Positions 1-10,397 of a stretch of DNA of 64,000 nucleotides are shown here, piece after piece. The DNA is taken from positions 90,900 to 154,899 of the forward strand of contig NZ_OPYN01000179.1 in assembly GCF_900277125.1 (NCBI RefSeq), written 5' to 3'. Position numbers and translations under genes: made by a program. The notes beneath the pieces are model-generated. The model had not been told where the DNA came from, made no database searches, and worked only from the letters and a program-made list of their open reading frames with translations. Origin of the DNA: Pseudomonas inefficax (GTDB lineage Bacteria > Pseudomonadota > Gammaproteobacteria > Pseudomonadales > Pseudomonadaceae). The first letter of the stretch is position 1; every line of letters starts with the position of its first letter.

Positions 1-962
1 CCGCCGAAGATGTTGACCAGGACGGCCGCGACATTGCTGTCGGACAGAATGATCTTGAACGCTTCGGTAACGCGCTCTTTGGTAGCGCCGCCGCCAACGT
101 CGAGGAAGTTGGCTGGCTTGCCGCCGTGCAGGTTTACGATGTCCATGGTACCCATGGCCAGGCCGGCACCGTTGACCATGCAGCCGATGTTGCCTTCGAG
201 GGCAACGTAGTTCAGTTCGAACTTGGCAGCGTGGGCTTCACGAGCGTCGTCCTGCGACGGGTCGTGGAAGGTTTTCAGCTTGGGCTGACGGTACATGGCG
301 TTGGCGTCGATGTTGATCTTGGCATCGAGGCAGTGCAGGTCGCCGTCGGCCTTGATCACCAGCGGGTTCACTTCCAGCAGGGCCAGATCGTGATCCTTGA
401 ACAGCTTGGCCAGACCCACGAAGATCTTGGCGAACTGTTGAACTTGCTTGCCTTCCAGGCCCAGCTGGAATGCCAGCTCGCGACCCTGGAACGGCTGAGC
501 GCCGACCAGCGGGTCGATGGTGGCCTTGAGGATTTTCTCAGGCGTTTCGTGGGCGACTTTCTCGATGTCCACGCCACCTTCGGTGGAAGCCATGAACACG
601 ATACGGCGGCTCGAACGATCGACTACAGCGCCCAGGTACAGCTCTTTGGCGATGTCAGTGCAGGATTCGACCAGAATCTTGGAGACGGGTTGACCGTTGG
701 CATCGGTCTGGTAGGTAACCAGATTCTTGCCCAACCACTGTGCAGCGAACGCCTTGGCGTCTTCTTTGCTGCGAACCAGCTTGACGCCGCCCGCCTTGCC
801 GCGACCACCCGCGTGAACCTGGGCTTTTACCACCCACTCGTTCCCGCCGATCTTGTCGCAGGCTTCTGCAGCTTGCTCAGGGGTATCGACAGCGAAACCC
901 TTGGAAACTGGCAGGCCGTATTCAGCGAACAGCTGCTTACCCTGATACTCGTGAAGATTCAT
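1..962 (-). CDS. sucC: succinyl-CoA synthetase (ADP-forming) subunit beta, partial
   Basis: This is the beta subunit of the TCA-cycle enzyme that converts succinyl-CoA to succinate with substrate-level phosphorylation. About 320 codons are visible of a usual length near 388, and the C-terminal end lies beyond the left edge. The N-terminus reads [12 protein letters not shown], the standard start of SucC. An ATP-grasp segment with the Gly/Lys-rich stretch [10 protein letters not shown] follows near residues 50-60. The later segment [11 protein letters not shown] opens the CoA-ligase-type domain. It is last in view of the sdh-suc block, 172 bases after lpdG, and sucD would be expected just outside. 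No strong Shine-Dalgarno sequence precedes the ATG, which fits translation from a long polycistronic message. Confidence 0.96.
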
Positions 963-1134
963 GCTTTTTACCGTCTTCGTTAGGTACTGCGCTTCGGCGC
1001 TGCGCCATCGCTGGCGCCGCACCACCTGTGACCGTTGACCCCGGGTTTTCCCGTGTGATCCGGTCCGGCGGACTTTCCGCGGTGAGTCATGCACGCAAGA
1101 CTCACGACGGGCAGCCCGCCGTGGTTTCTTATAA

Positions 1135-2571
1135 TTAACGCTTCTTACGGTTGGCCACGTGAATGGCGCCGCCATTCACCGCCAGCGCTGCTTCATGCAA
1201 CGCTTCGGACAGGGTCGGATGGCTGAAGACCATCATGCCCAGGTCCTCGGCACTGGTGCCGAATTCCATTGCGATTGCGCCCTGCTGCACCAGTTCGGCA
1301 GCCGATGGGCCAATCACGTGTACACCCAGGACGCGGTCGGTCTTGGCATCGGCGATGACCTTGACGAAACCACCGGTGTCGTTGGCAGCCATCGCACGGC
1401 CGCTGGCCGCGAACGGGAAGGTGCCCACGTTAACCTCAACGCCTTCGGCCTTCAAGGCCTGTTCGGTCTTGCCGACCCACGCGATTTCCGGGTGGGTGTA
1501 GATGACCGACGGGATCAGGTCGTAGTTCATCTGGGCCTTGTGGCCCTTGATGCGCTCGACCACCATGATGCCCTCTTCCGAGGCCTTGTGGGCCAGCATC
1601 ATGCCGCGGACCACGTCACCGATGGCGTAAACGCCAGGAACGCTGGTAGCGCAGTAGTCGTCGACGAAGATGTAGCCACGCTCGTCGATGGTCACACCAC
1701 TGTCGGCAGCCAGCAGATCAGTGGTCACTGGGCGACGGCCGACTGCAACGATCAGCTTGTCGAAGGTGATCTTCTGCTCGCCGTTGGCGTCGGTGTAGGT
1801 CACTTCGACTTCGTTGCCGTTGACTTTCGAGCCGGTGACGCGCGCGCCCAGCTTGATGTCCAGGCCTTGCTTGGTCAGGGTCTTCTGGGCTTCTTTCGAC
1901 ACGGCGGTGTCGGCAGCCATCAGGAAGGTGTCCAGGGCTTCCAGCACGGTGACTTCAGCACCCAGACGAGCCCATACCGAGCCCAGTTCCAGGCCGATAA
2001 CGCCAGCACCGATAACACCCAGACGCTTCGGCACGGCCTGGAATTCCAGGGCGCCGGTGGAGTCGACGATGACGTTCTTGTCGACCGGAGCCGGTGGAAT
2101 GTCGATCGGGCGCGAGCCGGAAGCCAGGATCACGTTCTCGGCTTCGATGACTTCGGTGGTGCCGTCAGCCTTGGTGACTTCGACTTTCTTGCCGGCCAGC
2201 AGCTTGCCGTGGCCCTGGATCGAAGTAACGCCGTTGGCCTTGAACAGGGTGGCAACGCCACCGGTCAGGTTCTTGACGATGCCAGCCTTGCGGCCAACCA
2301 TCGCGGCGACGTCCATCTTCACTTCGCCAGTGGAGATACCGTGGACGTTGAAGCTCTCTTTGGCTTCCTTGTATTTCCAGGAGCTGTCCAGCAGCGCCTT
2401 GGAAGGAATGCAACCTACGTTCAGGCAGGTGCCGCCCAGGGCCAGCTTGCCCTCGGCGTCGGTGTACTTCTCGATACAGGCAGTCTTCAGACCAAGTTGT
2501 GCGGCCTTGATGGCAGCCACATAGCCGCCAGGACCTGCACCAATCACCACTACGTCGAATTTCTGGGTCAT
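1135..2571 (-). CDS. lpdG: dihydrolipoyl dehydrogenase (E3 of 2-oxoglutarate dehydrogenase)
   Basis: A 478-residue FAD-dependent E3 that reoxidises the dihydrolipoyl arm of SucB with NAD+. An N-terminal FAD Rossmann motif [10 protein letters not shown] (residues 11-20) precedes the redox disulfide C49-x4-C54 in [14 protein letters not shown] second Rossmann motif [10 protein letters not shown] marks the NAD domain. The C-terminal interface domain carries the catalytic His-Pro in [11 protein letters not shown]. The length is normal for the family. It follows sucB by 93 bases on the same strand, so it is part of the sdh-suc operon. Pseudomonads carry several E3 paralogues; the position after sucB points to the LPD-Glc type (lpdG). 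An AAGGAATC ribosome-binding site precedes the ATG. Confidence 0.96.
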
Positions 2572-2664
2572 AAAAGATTCCTTATCAGCTACAAGCTACA
2601 AGCCGCGAACCGCGCGGCATGGCTTCCTGCGAAGCCAGGGCCGGCACGGTACGCAGCCAGAGGG

Positions 2665-3885
2665 TTAGATGTCCAGCAGCAGGCGAGACGGATCTTCCAG
2701 CAGGTTCTTGATGGTGACCAGGAAGGTTACCGCTTCCTTGCCGTCGATCAGGCGGTGATCGTACGACAGCGCCAGGTACATCATCGGGCGAATCACCACT
2801 TGGCCATTGATGGCCATCGGGCGCTGGATGATGTTGTGCATGCCGAGAATGGCGGCCTGCGGCGGGTTGACGATCGGGGTCGACATCATCGAACCGAAGG
2901 TACCACCGTTGGTGATGGTGAAGGTGCCGCCGGTCATCTCTTCGATGGCCAGCTTGCCGTCACGGGCCTTCTTGCCGAATGTGGCGATGCCGTTCTCGAT
3001 TTCCGCCAGGCTCATCGACTCGGCGTTACGCAGTACCGGTACCACCAGGCCACGGTCGCTGGACACGGCAACGCCGACGTCGGCGTAGCCGTGGTAGACG
3101 ATGTCGTTGCCGTCGATCGAGGCGTTGACAGCCGGGAAGCGCTTCAGGGCTTCGGTGGCAGCCTTGACGAAGAACGACATGAAGCCCAGGCGTACGCCAT
3201 TGTGGGTCTTCTCGAACAGGTCCTTGTACTTCGAACGCAGGGCCATGACTTCGGTCATGTCGACTTCGTTGAAGGTGGTCAGCATGGCCATGTTCGACTG
3301 GGCTTCGACCAGACGCTCGGCGATCTTGGCGCGCAGGCGGGTCATCGGCACACGCTTCTCGGTGCGGTCGCCAGCGGCAACCACAACCGGGGCAGCAGCG
3401 GCAGCGGCGGCAGGCTTGGCAGCTGCAGCAGGCGCCGACTTCTTGTTGGCGACGGCAGCGACGACGTCTTCCTTGGTGATGCGACCACCTTTGCCGGTGC
3501 CGGCAACGGTAGCCAGGTCGATGCCGTTTTCTTCAGCCAGCTTGCGCGCGGCCGGGGCGGCAACCGGGTCTTCTTCGCCAGCGTCGGCAGCAGCGGCAGC
3601 CGGGGCAGCAGCGGCCGGGGCGGCAGCAGGTGCAGCGGCAGCAGCACCGCCTTCAACGATCGAACCCAGCACTTCGTCGGACAGGACGGTGTCGCCCTCG
3701 CCCTTGACGATGGCACCCAGCACGCCGTCGGCGGTGGCCAGTACTTCCAGGACGACCTTGTCGGTCTCGATGTCGACGATCAGCTCGTCACGCTTGACTG
3801 CATCGCCCGGCTGCTTGTGCCAGGTGGCAACGGTGCCATCGGCAACCGATTCCGGGAAGGTTGGGGCTTTGATCTCGATAGCCAT
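2665..3885 (-). CDS. sucB: 2-oxoglutarate dehydrogenase E2 (dihydrolipoyl succinyltransferase)
   Basis: A 406-residue core E2 of the 2-oxoglutarate dehydrogenase complex. The order is one lipoyl domain (residues 1-80, lipoylated Lys43 in ETDKVVLEV), an Ala/Pro-rich flexible linker, a peripheral subunit-binding domain around residues 107-143 ([13 protein letters not shown]), a second Ala/Pro linker, and the acyltransferase domain. The active-site motif [12 protein letters not shown] lies near the C-terminus. A single lipoyl domain and HRLIDG are typical of SucB rather than AceF. It lies 42 bases after sucA and before lpdG. The Shine-Dalgarno sequence AAGGAAAC precedes the start. Confidence 0.97.
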
Positions 3886-3927
3886 TATCTGTGTTTCCTT
3901 AAATTCGGTTTCAGGTGCGCGAAGGCA

Positions 3928-6759
3928 TTAAACAGTGAAGGCGTCTTGCAGCAGTTTTTCCTGCTGTTCGGCGTGCTTCGATGCGTAACCACAGGCTGGC
4001 GCGGCGGAAGCGTCGCGGCCGGCGTATTCCAGGACCAGTGCCTTGTTGTGGCGGCCCAGGATACGGCGCATGTGGTGCTGGCTGCTGTACCAGGCGCCCT
4101 GGTTCATCGGCTCTTCCTGACACCAGACCGCATGCTTGAGGTTGGTGTAAGGCGCCAGGATTTCGACCAGGTCGTCCTCAGGGAACGGATACAGCTGCTC
4201 GATACGCACGATAGCGATGTCTTCGCGGCCTTCGGCACGGCGTTTTTCCAGCAGGTCGTAGTAAACCTTGCCGCCGCACAGGACCAGGCGTTCGACCTTG
4301 GCCGGATCGAGGCTGTCGATTTCCGGGATCACGGTCTGGAACGAGCCTTCTGCCAGCTCTTCGAGGGTCGAGATGGCCAGCTTGTGGCGCAGCAGCGACT
4401 TCGGCGTCAGCACGATCAGCGGCTTGCGCAGCGGACGGATGACCTGACGACGCAGCAGGTGGTAGATCTGGGCCGGGGTGGTCGGTACGCAGACCTGGAT
4501 GTTGTGCTCGGCGCACAGCTGCAGGTAACGCTCCAGGCGCGCGGAGGAGTGCTCCGGGCCCTGCCCTTCATAACCGTGTGGCAGCAGCATGGTCAGGCCG
4601 CACAGGCGGCCCCACTTGTGCTCGCCGCTGGTGATGAACTGGTCGATCACCACTTGCGCACCGTTGGCGAAGTCGCCGAACTGGGCTTCCCAGATCACCA
4701 ACGCGTTCGGCGTGGTGGTCGAGTAGCCGTATTCGAAGGCCAGTACCGCTTCTTCCGACAGGAAGGAGTCGTACAGTTCGAACTGTGGCTGGCCCGGGAA
4801 CAGGTTCTTCAGCGGTACGTAGGTGCTGGCGTCCTTCTGGTTGTGCAGCACCGCGTGACGGTGCGAGAAGGTGCCACGGCCGATGTCCTGGCCGGTCATG
4901 CGGATCGGGTGACCTTCGAACTGCAGGGTGGCGTAGGCCATGGTCTCTGCATAACCCCAGTTGATCGGCAAGCCACCGGCCTGCATCTTCTGACGGTCTT
5001 CGTAGATCTTGGCGACCTGGCGCTGGACGACGAAACCTTCCGGGATCTCCAGCAGCTTGGCCGACAGTTCCTGCAGGGTCTTGAGGTCGAAGCGGGTGTC
5101 GTGACGCGCGGTCCAGGCATGGCCCAGGTACGGACGCCAGTCGACGAACAGCTCGCGGTTCGGCTCCTTGACCAGGCTCTTCACCACGTGCAGGCCGTTG
5201 TCCAGCGCGTTGCGGTACTCGTCGATCTTGGCCTGGGCGCGCTCGGCATCGATGCGGCCGGCCTGGATCAGTGCCTCGGCGTACAGTTCACGAGTCGTGC
5301 GCTGCTTGCTGATCTGCTGGTACATCAACGGCTGGGTGCCGTTCGGCTCGTCGGCCTCGTTGTGGCCGCGACGGCGGTAGCAGACCAGGTCGATGACCAC
5401 GTCACGCTTGAACTGCATGCGGTAGTCGATGGCCAGCTGGGTCACGAACAACACGGCTTCCGGGTCGTCGCCGTTCACGTGCAGGATCGGCGCCTGGATC
5501 ATCTTGGCAACGTCGGTGGCGTACTCGGTGGAGCGCGCGTCCAGCGGGTTGCTGATGGTGAAACCAACCTGGTTGTTGATCACGATGTGCACGGTGCCGC
5601 CGGTCTTGAAACCGCGGGTCTGCGACATCTGGAAGGTTTCCATGACCACGCCCTGGCCGGCGAACGCTGCGTCGCCGTGGATCGAGATCGGCAGCACCTT
5701 GTCGCCAACGGTGTCGTTGCGGCGGTCCTGACGGGCGCGCACCGAACCCTCGACCACTGGCGAGACGATTTCCAGGTGGGACGGGTTGAACGCCATGGCC
5801 AGGTGCACTTCGCCACCCGGGGTCATCACGTTCGAGGAGAAGCCCTGGTGATACTTAACGTCACCGGAGCCCAGCTCGTTCATCTTCTTGCCTTCGAACT
5901 CGTCGAACAGCTCGCGCGGGTTCTTGCCGAAGGTGTTGACCAGCACGTTCAGGCGGCCACGGTGGGCCATGCCGATCACGACTTCCTTGGTGCCGTAGGA
6001 ACCGGAACGCTGGATCATCTCGTCCAGCATCGGGATCAGGCTTTCGCCGCCCTCGAGGCCGAAACGCTTGGTGCCCGGGTACTTGGTGCCCAGGTACTTC
6101 TCAAGGCCTTCACCGGCGGTCACGCGCTCGAGCAGGTGGGCCTGCACGTCAGCGGAAAACTCCGGACGGCCGCGCACGCTTTCCAGGCGCTGCTGGAACC
6201 AGCTGCGCTGCTCGGAATCGACGATGTGGGTGAACTCGGCGCCAATGGTGCGACAATATGTCTTCTGGAGCGCCTCGAAGATCTCGCGTAGGCTCGCTTC
6301 CTCTTTGCCGATGAACAGGTCGCCGGCACGGAAGGTCGTATCAAGATCGGCATTGGTCAAGCCGTAGTGATTGATCGACAGGTCTACGGGCGCAGGACGC
6401 TGCCACAACCCCAACGGGTCGAGCTTGGCAGCCTGATGGCCGCGCATACGATAGGCCTGGATCAGTCGCAGAACTTCAACCTGCTTCTTCTCGTGTTCAC
6501 TGCTCACGCTCCCGGCGGATACCGGTTGGGCGCGGCGCTGGTTCTTTGCCAGCAGTACGAAATGGTCGCGGATTGTCGAGTGCGATACATCGGTAGCGGT
6601 GCTGCCGTCGGCGGGCAACTTCTGGAAGTAGGTGCGCCACTCTTCTGGCACAGCGTTAGGGTCGTGCAGGTAGAGCTCATAAAGCTCTTCCACATATGCA
6701 GCGTTACCACCTGAAAGGTGGGCGCTTTCCCACATGCGCTGCATCACGCTTTCTTGCAT
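3928..6759 (-). CDS. sucA: 2-oxoglutarate dehydrogenase E1 component
   Basis: A 943-residue thiamine-diphosphate-dependent decarboxylase that turns 2-oxoglutarate into succinyl-lipoyl-SucB and CO2. The N-terminal E2-binding helix region (ESAHLSGGNAAYVEELY) is followed by the linker and by TPP-domain motifs such as GMAHRGRLNVL and HGDAAFAGQGV. The transketolase-type pyrimidine domain includes GRGTFSHRHAVLHNQ and the C-terminal domain includes LLPHGYEGQGPEHSSAR. Length and motifs are those of OdhA/SucA. There is a 249-base gap between the sdhB stop and this start, so a separate internal promoter or processing site is possible, though the strand and order agree with a sdh-suc operon. Confidence 0.97.
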   Translation of the reverse strand: MQESVMQRMWESAHLSGGNAAYVEELYELYLHDPNAVPEEWRTYFQKLPADGSTATDVSHSTIRDHFVLLAKNQRRAQPVSAGSVSSEHEKKQVEVLRLIQAYRMRGHQAAKLDPLGLWQRPAPVDLSINHYGLTNADLDTTFRAGDLFIGKEEASLREIFEALQKTYCRTIGAEFTHIVDSEQRSWFQQRLESVRGRPEFSADVQAHLLERVTAGEGLEKYLGTKYPGTKRFGLEGGESLIPMLDEMIQRSGSYGTKEVVIGMAHRGRLNVLVNTFGKNPRELFDEFEGKKMNELGSGDVKYHQGFSSNVMTPGGEVHLAMAFNPSHLEIVSPVVEGSVRARQDRRNDTVGDKVLPISIHGDAAFAGQGVVMETFQMSQTRGFKTGGTVHIVINNQVGFTISNPLDARSTEYATDVAKMIQAPILHVNGDDPEAVLFVTQLAIDYRMQFKRDVVIDLVCYRRRGHNEADEPNGTQPLMYQQISKQRTTRELYAEALIQAGRIDAERAQAKIDEYRNALDNGLHVVKSLVKEPNRELFVDWRPYLGHAWTARHDTRFDLKTLQELSAKLLEIPEGFVVQRQVAKIYEDRQKMQAGGLPINWGYAETMAYATLQFEGHPIRMTGQDIGRGTFSHRHAVLHNQKDASTYVPLKNLFPGQPQFELYDSFLSEEAVLAFEYGYSTTTPNALVIWEAQFGDFANGAQVVIDQFITSGEHKWGRLCGLTMLLPHGYEGQGPEHSSARLERYLQLCAEHNIQVCVPTTPAQIYHLLRRQVIRPLRKPLIVLTPKSLLRHKLAISTLEELAEGSFQTVIPEIDSLDPAKVERLVLCGGKVYYDLLEKRRAEGREDIAIVRIEQLYPFPEDDLVEILAPYTNLKHAVWCQEEPMNQGAWYSSQHHMRRILGRHNKALVLEYAGRDASAAPACGYASKHAEQQEKLLQDAFTV

Positions 6760-6953
6760 GCTTGGTCACCCTCGGTTAGGGGACTGATCGGCGAGAGCCA
6801 CAGCAAACCTGGAAAAGTCCGAATACAGCGACTGAACCACGCCACTTGGATCCTGCTGATTTTCCGGGTACCAGCCCGGAAAGCCCCTGCTGGTCTCATA
6901 TCTTCATAGGTATGAACGCAGGCTTTGTGGGCCCTTGTTCGGGTTTTACCTCA

Positions 6954-6974
6954 GTGCGGGCTCACCACCCGCAC
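6954..6974 (-). terminator. hairpin between sdhB and sucA (attenuator or processing site)
   Basis: A perfect 7-bp stem, GTGCGGG / CCCGCAC, with a 7-base loop, lies about 30 bases after the sdhB stop in the 249-base sdhB-sucA gap. No T-run follows, so it is not a classic intrinsic terminator. It could be an attenuator or an RNA-stabilising stem that gives sdh and suc different transcript levels. That role is inference. Confidence 0.35.
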
Positions 6975-7004
6975 CTCGGCTTACTGCAGGTACAACACTT
7001 TGTA

Positions 7005-7709
7005 TCAGGTGCCGCTTTGCAGCAGCATGTTACGTACGTGGCCGATTGCCTTGGTCGGGTTCAGACCTTTAGGGCAAACGTTGACGCAGTTCATGATCCC
7101 GCGGCAGCGGAATACGCTGAACGGGTCATCCAGCGACGCCAGGCGCTCCTGGGTCTTGGTGTCACGGCTGTCGGCCAGGAAGCGGTAGGCCTGCAGCAGC
7201 GCGGCGGGGCCCAGGAACTTGTCCGGGTTCCACCAGAACGACGGGCAGGAGGTCGAGCAGCAAGCGCACAGGATGCACTCGTACAGGCCGTCCAGCTTGT
7301 CGCGATCTTCCGGCGACTGCAGGCGCTCGATGGCCGGCGCCGGAGTGTCGTTCTGCAGGAACGGCTTCACCTTCTCGTACTGCTTGTAGAAGATGCTCAT
7401 GTCGACGACCAGGTCACGAATGACCGGCAGGCCCGGCAGCGGGCGCAGAATCAGCTTGTTGCCCTTCACCACCGCCGACAGCGGGGTGATACAGGCCAGG
7501 CCGTTCTTGCCGTTGATGTTCATGCCATCGGAACCGCAAACACCTTCACGGCACGAGCGACGGTAGGAAAAACCTTCGTCCTGCTCTTTGATCAGTGCCA
7601 GCACGTCCAGCACCATCAGGTCCTTGCCGCCGGTATCGACCTGGAAGGTCTGCATCTTTGGCGCCGAATCGGTGTCCGGGTTGTAACGATAAACTTCGAC
7701 TTGCAACAT
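7005..7709 (-). CDS. sdhB: succinate dehydrogenase iron-sulfur subunit
   Basis: A 234-residue electron-transfer subunit of complex II. An N-terminal plant-ferredoxin-like domain holds the [2Fe-2S] cysteines (SCREGVCGSDGM plus a later Cys in NGLACITPL). The C-terminal domain holds the [4Fe-4S] and [3Fe-4S] ligands in CILCACCSTSCP and CVNVCPKG. The chosen start is the ATG at 7709 (MLQVEVYRYNPD). An in-frame ATG three codons upstream has GAGG touching it with no spacing, whereas GAGG lies 9 bases before the chosen start. The gene starts 11 bases after the sdhA stop. Confidence 0.96.
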   Translation of the reverse strand: MLQVEVYRYNPDTDSAPKMQTFQVDTGGKDLMVLDVLALIKEQDEGFSYRRSCREGVCGSDGMNINGKNGLACITPLSAVVKGNKLILRPLPGLPVIRDLVVDMSIFYKQYEKVKPFLQNDTPAPAIERLQSPEDRDKLDGLYECILCACCSTSCPSFWWNPDKFLGPAALLQAYRFLADSRDTKTQERLASLDDPFSVFRCRGIMNCVNVCPKGLNPTKAIGHVRNMLLQSGT

Positions 7710-7720
7710 AGCGGCCATCC

Positions 7721-9493
7721 TCAGTAAGTCCGGACTTTTGGTTCGAAGGCTGGAACAGTCTTCGGCGCAAAGTTGACGCCACGCTTGGCGACGCGCTTCT
7801 CACCCGGGTAGTACAGGGTGTGGCACAGCCAGTTTTCGTCGTCACGGTCTTCGAAGTCTTCACGGGCGTGAGCGCCGCGGGACTCTTTACGGGCTTCGGC
7901 CGCAATGGCGGTAGCTTCGGCGACTTCCAGCAGGTTCTGCAGCTCCAGCGCTTCGATACGCGCGGTGTTGAAGGCCTGGGACTTGTCGTTGATCTTGACG
8001 TTGGCGATACGGTCACGCAGACCGGCCAACTGCTCGATACCCTTCTGCATGTATTCGCCAGTACGGAATACACCGAAGTAGTTCTGCATGCAGCTCTGCA
8101 GCTCGCGCTTCAGGCTGGCAACGTCTTCACCGGTGGTGCGCTCGTTCAGCTTGTTCAGGCGGTTCAGCGCAACATCGACGTCGGTGTCGCTGGCGTCGCG
8201 GTATTCCACGCCTTCGGTCAGCGCCTTTTCCAGGTGCAGGCCGGCAGCACGGCCGAACACCACCAGGTCGAGCAGCGAGTTGCCGCCCAGGCGGTTGGCA
8301 CCGTGTACCGATACGCACGCCACTTCACCTACGGCGAACAGGCCCGGGATGATGTGATCGTTGCCTTCGGCGTCCATGGTGATGGCCTGGCCATGAATGT
8401 TGGTGGCAACGCCGCCCATCATGTAGTGGCAGGTCGGGATGACCGGCACCGGCGCGACCACTGGGTCGACGTGGGCGAAGGTCTTGGACAGTTCGCAGAT
8501 ACCTGGCAGGCGGCTGTGCAGCACTTCCTCGCCCAGGTGGTCCAGCTTCAGCAGTACGTGGTCCTTGTTCGGGCCCACGCCGTTGCCGGCGATGATTTCC
8601 TTGACCATGGAACGGGCGACCACGTCGCGGCCGGCCAGGTCTTTCGCGTTCGGCGCATAACGCTCCATGAAGCGCTCGCCGTGGGCGTTGATCAGGTAGC
8701 CACCCTCACCGCGGCAACCTTCGGTGACCAGTACACCGGCGCCGGCGATGCCGGTCGGGTGGAACTGCCACATTTCGATGTCCTGCACCGGCACGCCAGC
8801 ACGCAGGGCCATGCCCACGCCGTCACCGGTGTTGATCAGGGCGTTGGTGGTGGAGGCGTAGATACGGCCGGCACCGCCAGTGGCCAGCACGGTGGCCTTG
8901 GACTTGATGTACAGGGTCTCGCCGGTTTCGATGCAGATCGCGATCACGCCAACGAATGCGCCGTCCTGGTTCTTCACCAGGTCAACTGCGTAGTACTCGT
9001 TGAGGAAAGTGGTGCCGGCTTTCAGGTTGCCCTGGTACAGGGTGTGCAGCAGCGCGTGACCGGTACGGTCGGAAGCGGCGCAGGTACGGGCAGCCTGGCC
9101 ACCCTTGCCGAAGTCCTTGGACTGGCCACCGAACGGACGCTGGTAGATACGACCGGTTTCGGTACGCGAGAACGGCAGGCCCATGTGGTCCAGCTCGAAG
9201 ACCGCAGCCGGGCCTTCCTGACACATGTATTCGATAGCGTCCTGGTCACCGATGTAGTCGGAGCCCTTGACGGTATCGTACATGTGCCAGCGCCAATCGT
9301 CGTTCGGGTCGGCCGAAGCGATGGCGCAGGTGATGCCGCCCTGGGCGGATACAGTGTGCGAACGGGTCGGGAAGACCTTGGTGACCACGGCAGTCTTGTG
9401 GCCGCCTTGAGCCAGCTGCAGCGCAGCGCGCATGCCGGCACCGCCGCCACCGATGATGATGGCGTCGAAGGAAATGGTTGGAATGCTAGCCAT
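7721..9493 (-). CDS. sdhA: succinate dehydrogenase flavoprotein subunit
   Basis: A 590-residue catalytic subunit of complex II that oxidises succinate to fumarate and passes electrons to SdhB. The dinucleotide-binding motif IIIGGGGAGMRAA lies at residues 12-24. The covalent flavin histidine is His46 in TRSHTVSAQGG. The substrate-side motif HPTGIAGAGVLVTEGCRGEGG and the C-terminal domain ending in EPKVRTY are typical. It lies between sdhD (3-base gap) and sdhB. Length matches the family. Confidence 0.97.
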   Translation of the reverse strand: MASIPTISFDAIIIGGGGAGMRAALQLAQGGHKTAVVTKVFPTRSHTVSAQGGITCAIASADPNDDWRWHMYDTVKGSDYIGDQDAIEYMCQEGPAAVFELDHMGLPFSRTETGRIYQRPFGGQSKDFGKGGQAARTCAASDRTGHALLHTLYQGNLKAGTTFLNEYYAVDLVKNQDGAFVGVIAICIETGETLYIKSKATVLATGGAGRIYASTTNALINTGDGVGMALRAGVPVQDIEMWQFHPTGIAGAGVLVTEGCRGEGGYLINAHGERFMERYAPNAKDLAGRDVVARSMVKEIIAGNGVGPNKDHVLLKLDHLGEEVLHSRLPGICELSKTFAHVDPVVAPVPVIPTCHYMMGGVATNIHGQAITMDAEGNDHIIPGLFAVGEVACVSVHGANRLGGNSLLDLVVFGRAAGLHLEKALTEGVEYRDASDTDVDVALNRLNKLNERTTGEDVASLKRELQSCMQNYFGVFRTGEYMQKGIEQLAGLRDRIANVKINDKSQAFNTARIEALELQNLLEVAEATAIAAEARKESRGAHAREDFEDRDDENWLCHTLYYPGEKRVAKRGVNFAPKTVPAFEPKVRTY

Positions 9494-9496
9494 GGA

Positions 9497-9865
9497 TCAG
9501 ATACCCCAGAGAATCTGCACACCCCAGACGAAGTAAGCGAACATCGCAACGCCGCATACCGCCTGGAACAGGAAACGAATCGCAGTTGCCGACTTGCCGA
9601 ACGACATTGGCGTCAGGTAGTCGGTCGCAATGGTCCACATGCCGACCCAGGCGTGAGCGCCCAGGGCAACGAGGGCCAGCAGACTGAAGATCCGCATCGC
9701 GTTGTTGGAGAACAGACCATGCCACTGGGTGTAGTCGATGCCTGGGTGGGCGACCACGTAGCCGATCAGGAAGAGGAAGTAAGCCGCGAGAACGACCGCA
9801 GAAACGCGCTGCGCCATCCAGTCATAGAGGCCCGAACGCGACAGGTTCGTGACATTGGTTACCAT
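9497..9865 (-). CDS. sdhD: succinate dehydrogenase membrane anchor subunit
   Basis: A 122-residue hydrophobic anchor of complex II with three predicted membrane spans (around VVLAAYFLFLIGYVV, MRIFSLLALVALGAHAWVG and AICGVAMFAYFVW-type stretches). With SdhC it holds haem b and the quinone site. Translation most likely starts at the ATG at 9865. A longer frame begins with TTG two codons upstream but has no better ribosome-binding site. The start overlaps the end of sdhC by 7 bases, which indicates translational coupling. Confidence 0.93.
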   Translation of the reverse strand: MVTNVTNLSRSGLYDWMAQRVSAVVLAAYFLFLIGYVVAHPGIDYTQWHGLFSNNAMRIFSLLALVALGAHAWVGMWTIATDYLTPMSFGKSATAIRFLFQAVCGVAMFAYFVWGVQILWGI

Positions 9866-10245
9866 ACCCAAACTCCCACCAGAACGATCAGCACCACGGA
9901 GATGACGATCACGATTTTCGAGCCCAGCTTGCCGCCTTCCAGCGTCTCACCGATGCCCATGTCCATGATCAGGTGACGTACACCTGCCACGAGGTGATAA
10001 AGCAGGGCGGACAGCAGGCCCCAGGTCACGAATTTGGCCAGCGGGCTGGTCAGACACGCCTTCACCTCACCGAAGCCTTCCTCGGAACCCAGCGACTTGC
10101 CCAGTGCATAAAGCATGATGGCAAGGCCGAGGAACAGGATGACGCCGGAGATACGATGCAGGATGGACGTGTACGCAGTGACGGGGAGCTTGATGGTCCT
10201 TAGGTCTAGGTTTACAGGTCGTTGGCTTTTCACGGCTTTTTTCAC
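9859..10245 (-). CDS. sdhC: succinate dehydrogenase cytochrome b556 subunit
   Basis: A 128-residue membrane anchor with three hydrophobic helices. The family signature SILHRISGVILF lies near residues 27-38, and the haem-ligand region YHLVAGVRHLIMDMG follows in the second half. It is the first gene of the sdh-suc transcription unit. The start is a GTG at 10245, preceded by AGGGG at a 9-base spacing. This gives the expected N-terminus MKKAVKSQRPVNLDLRT. Confidence 0.94.
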   Translation of the reverse strand: MKKAVKSQRPVNLDLRTIKLPVTAYTSILHRISGVILFLGLAIMLYALGKSLGSEEGFGEVKACLTSPLAKFVTWGLLSALLYHLVAGVRHLIMDMGIGETLEGGKLGSKIVIVISVVLIVLVGVWVW

Positions 10246-10368
10246 ACTGAAGAGCCCCTAGCGAATCAGGGCAAAGTTGTTGGTAAGTGTACTGGTCAGG
10301 TACCCACCACCCAGGGAACGGCGACCCCCAGCAGTTCGGGCTTGCAAGCCCCTGGCGGTCGGGTTGCG

Positions 10369-10397
10369 AGTATAGACAGTTAGGCTGCTTATGACAA
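10369..10397 (-). promoter_or_regulatory. sigma-70 promoter for sdhCDAB(-suc)
   Basis: On the minus strand TTGTCA (10392-10397) and TATACT (10369-10374) are separated by exactly 17 bases. Both hexamers are near consensus. The box lies 123 bases upstream of the sdhC GTG, inside the 352-base sdhC-gltA divergent region. Apart from this promoter and the opposite gltA promoter I see no gene there, only an AT-richer spacer. Confidence 0.7.

Noticed and set aside
1159..6291. Very long open frame on the plus strand opposite lpdG, sucB and sucA
   Set aside because: It is the mirror of GC-rich coding DNA, with skewed composition (His/Gln/Asp/Val rich) and no recognisable domain; the minus-strand genes are certain.
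9497..9871. TTG start two codons upstream for sdhD
   Set aside because: The ATG at 9865 fits the known N-terminus and the coupled overlap with sdhC.
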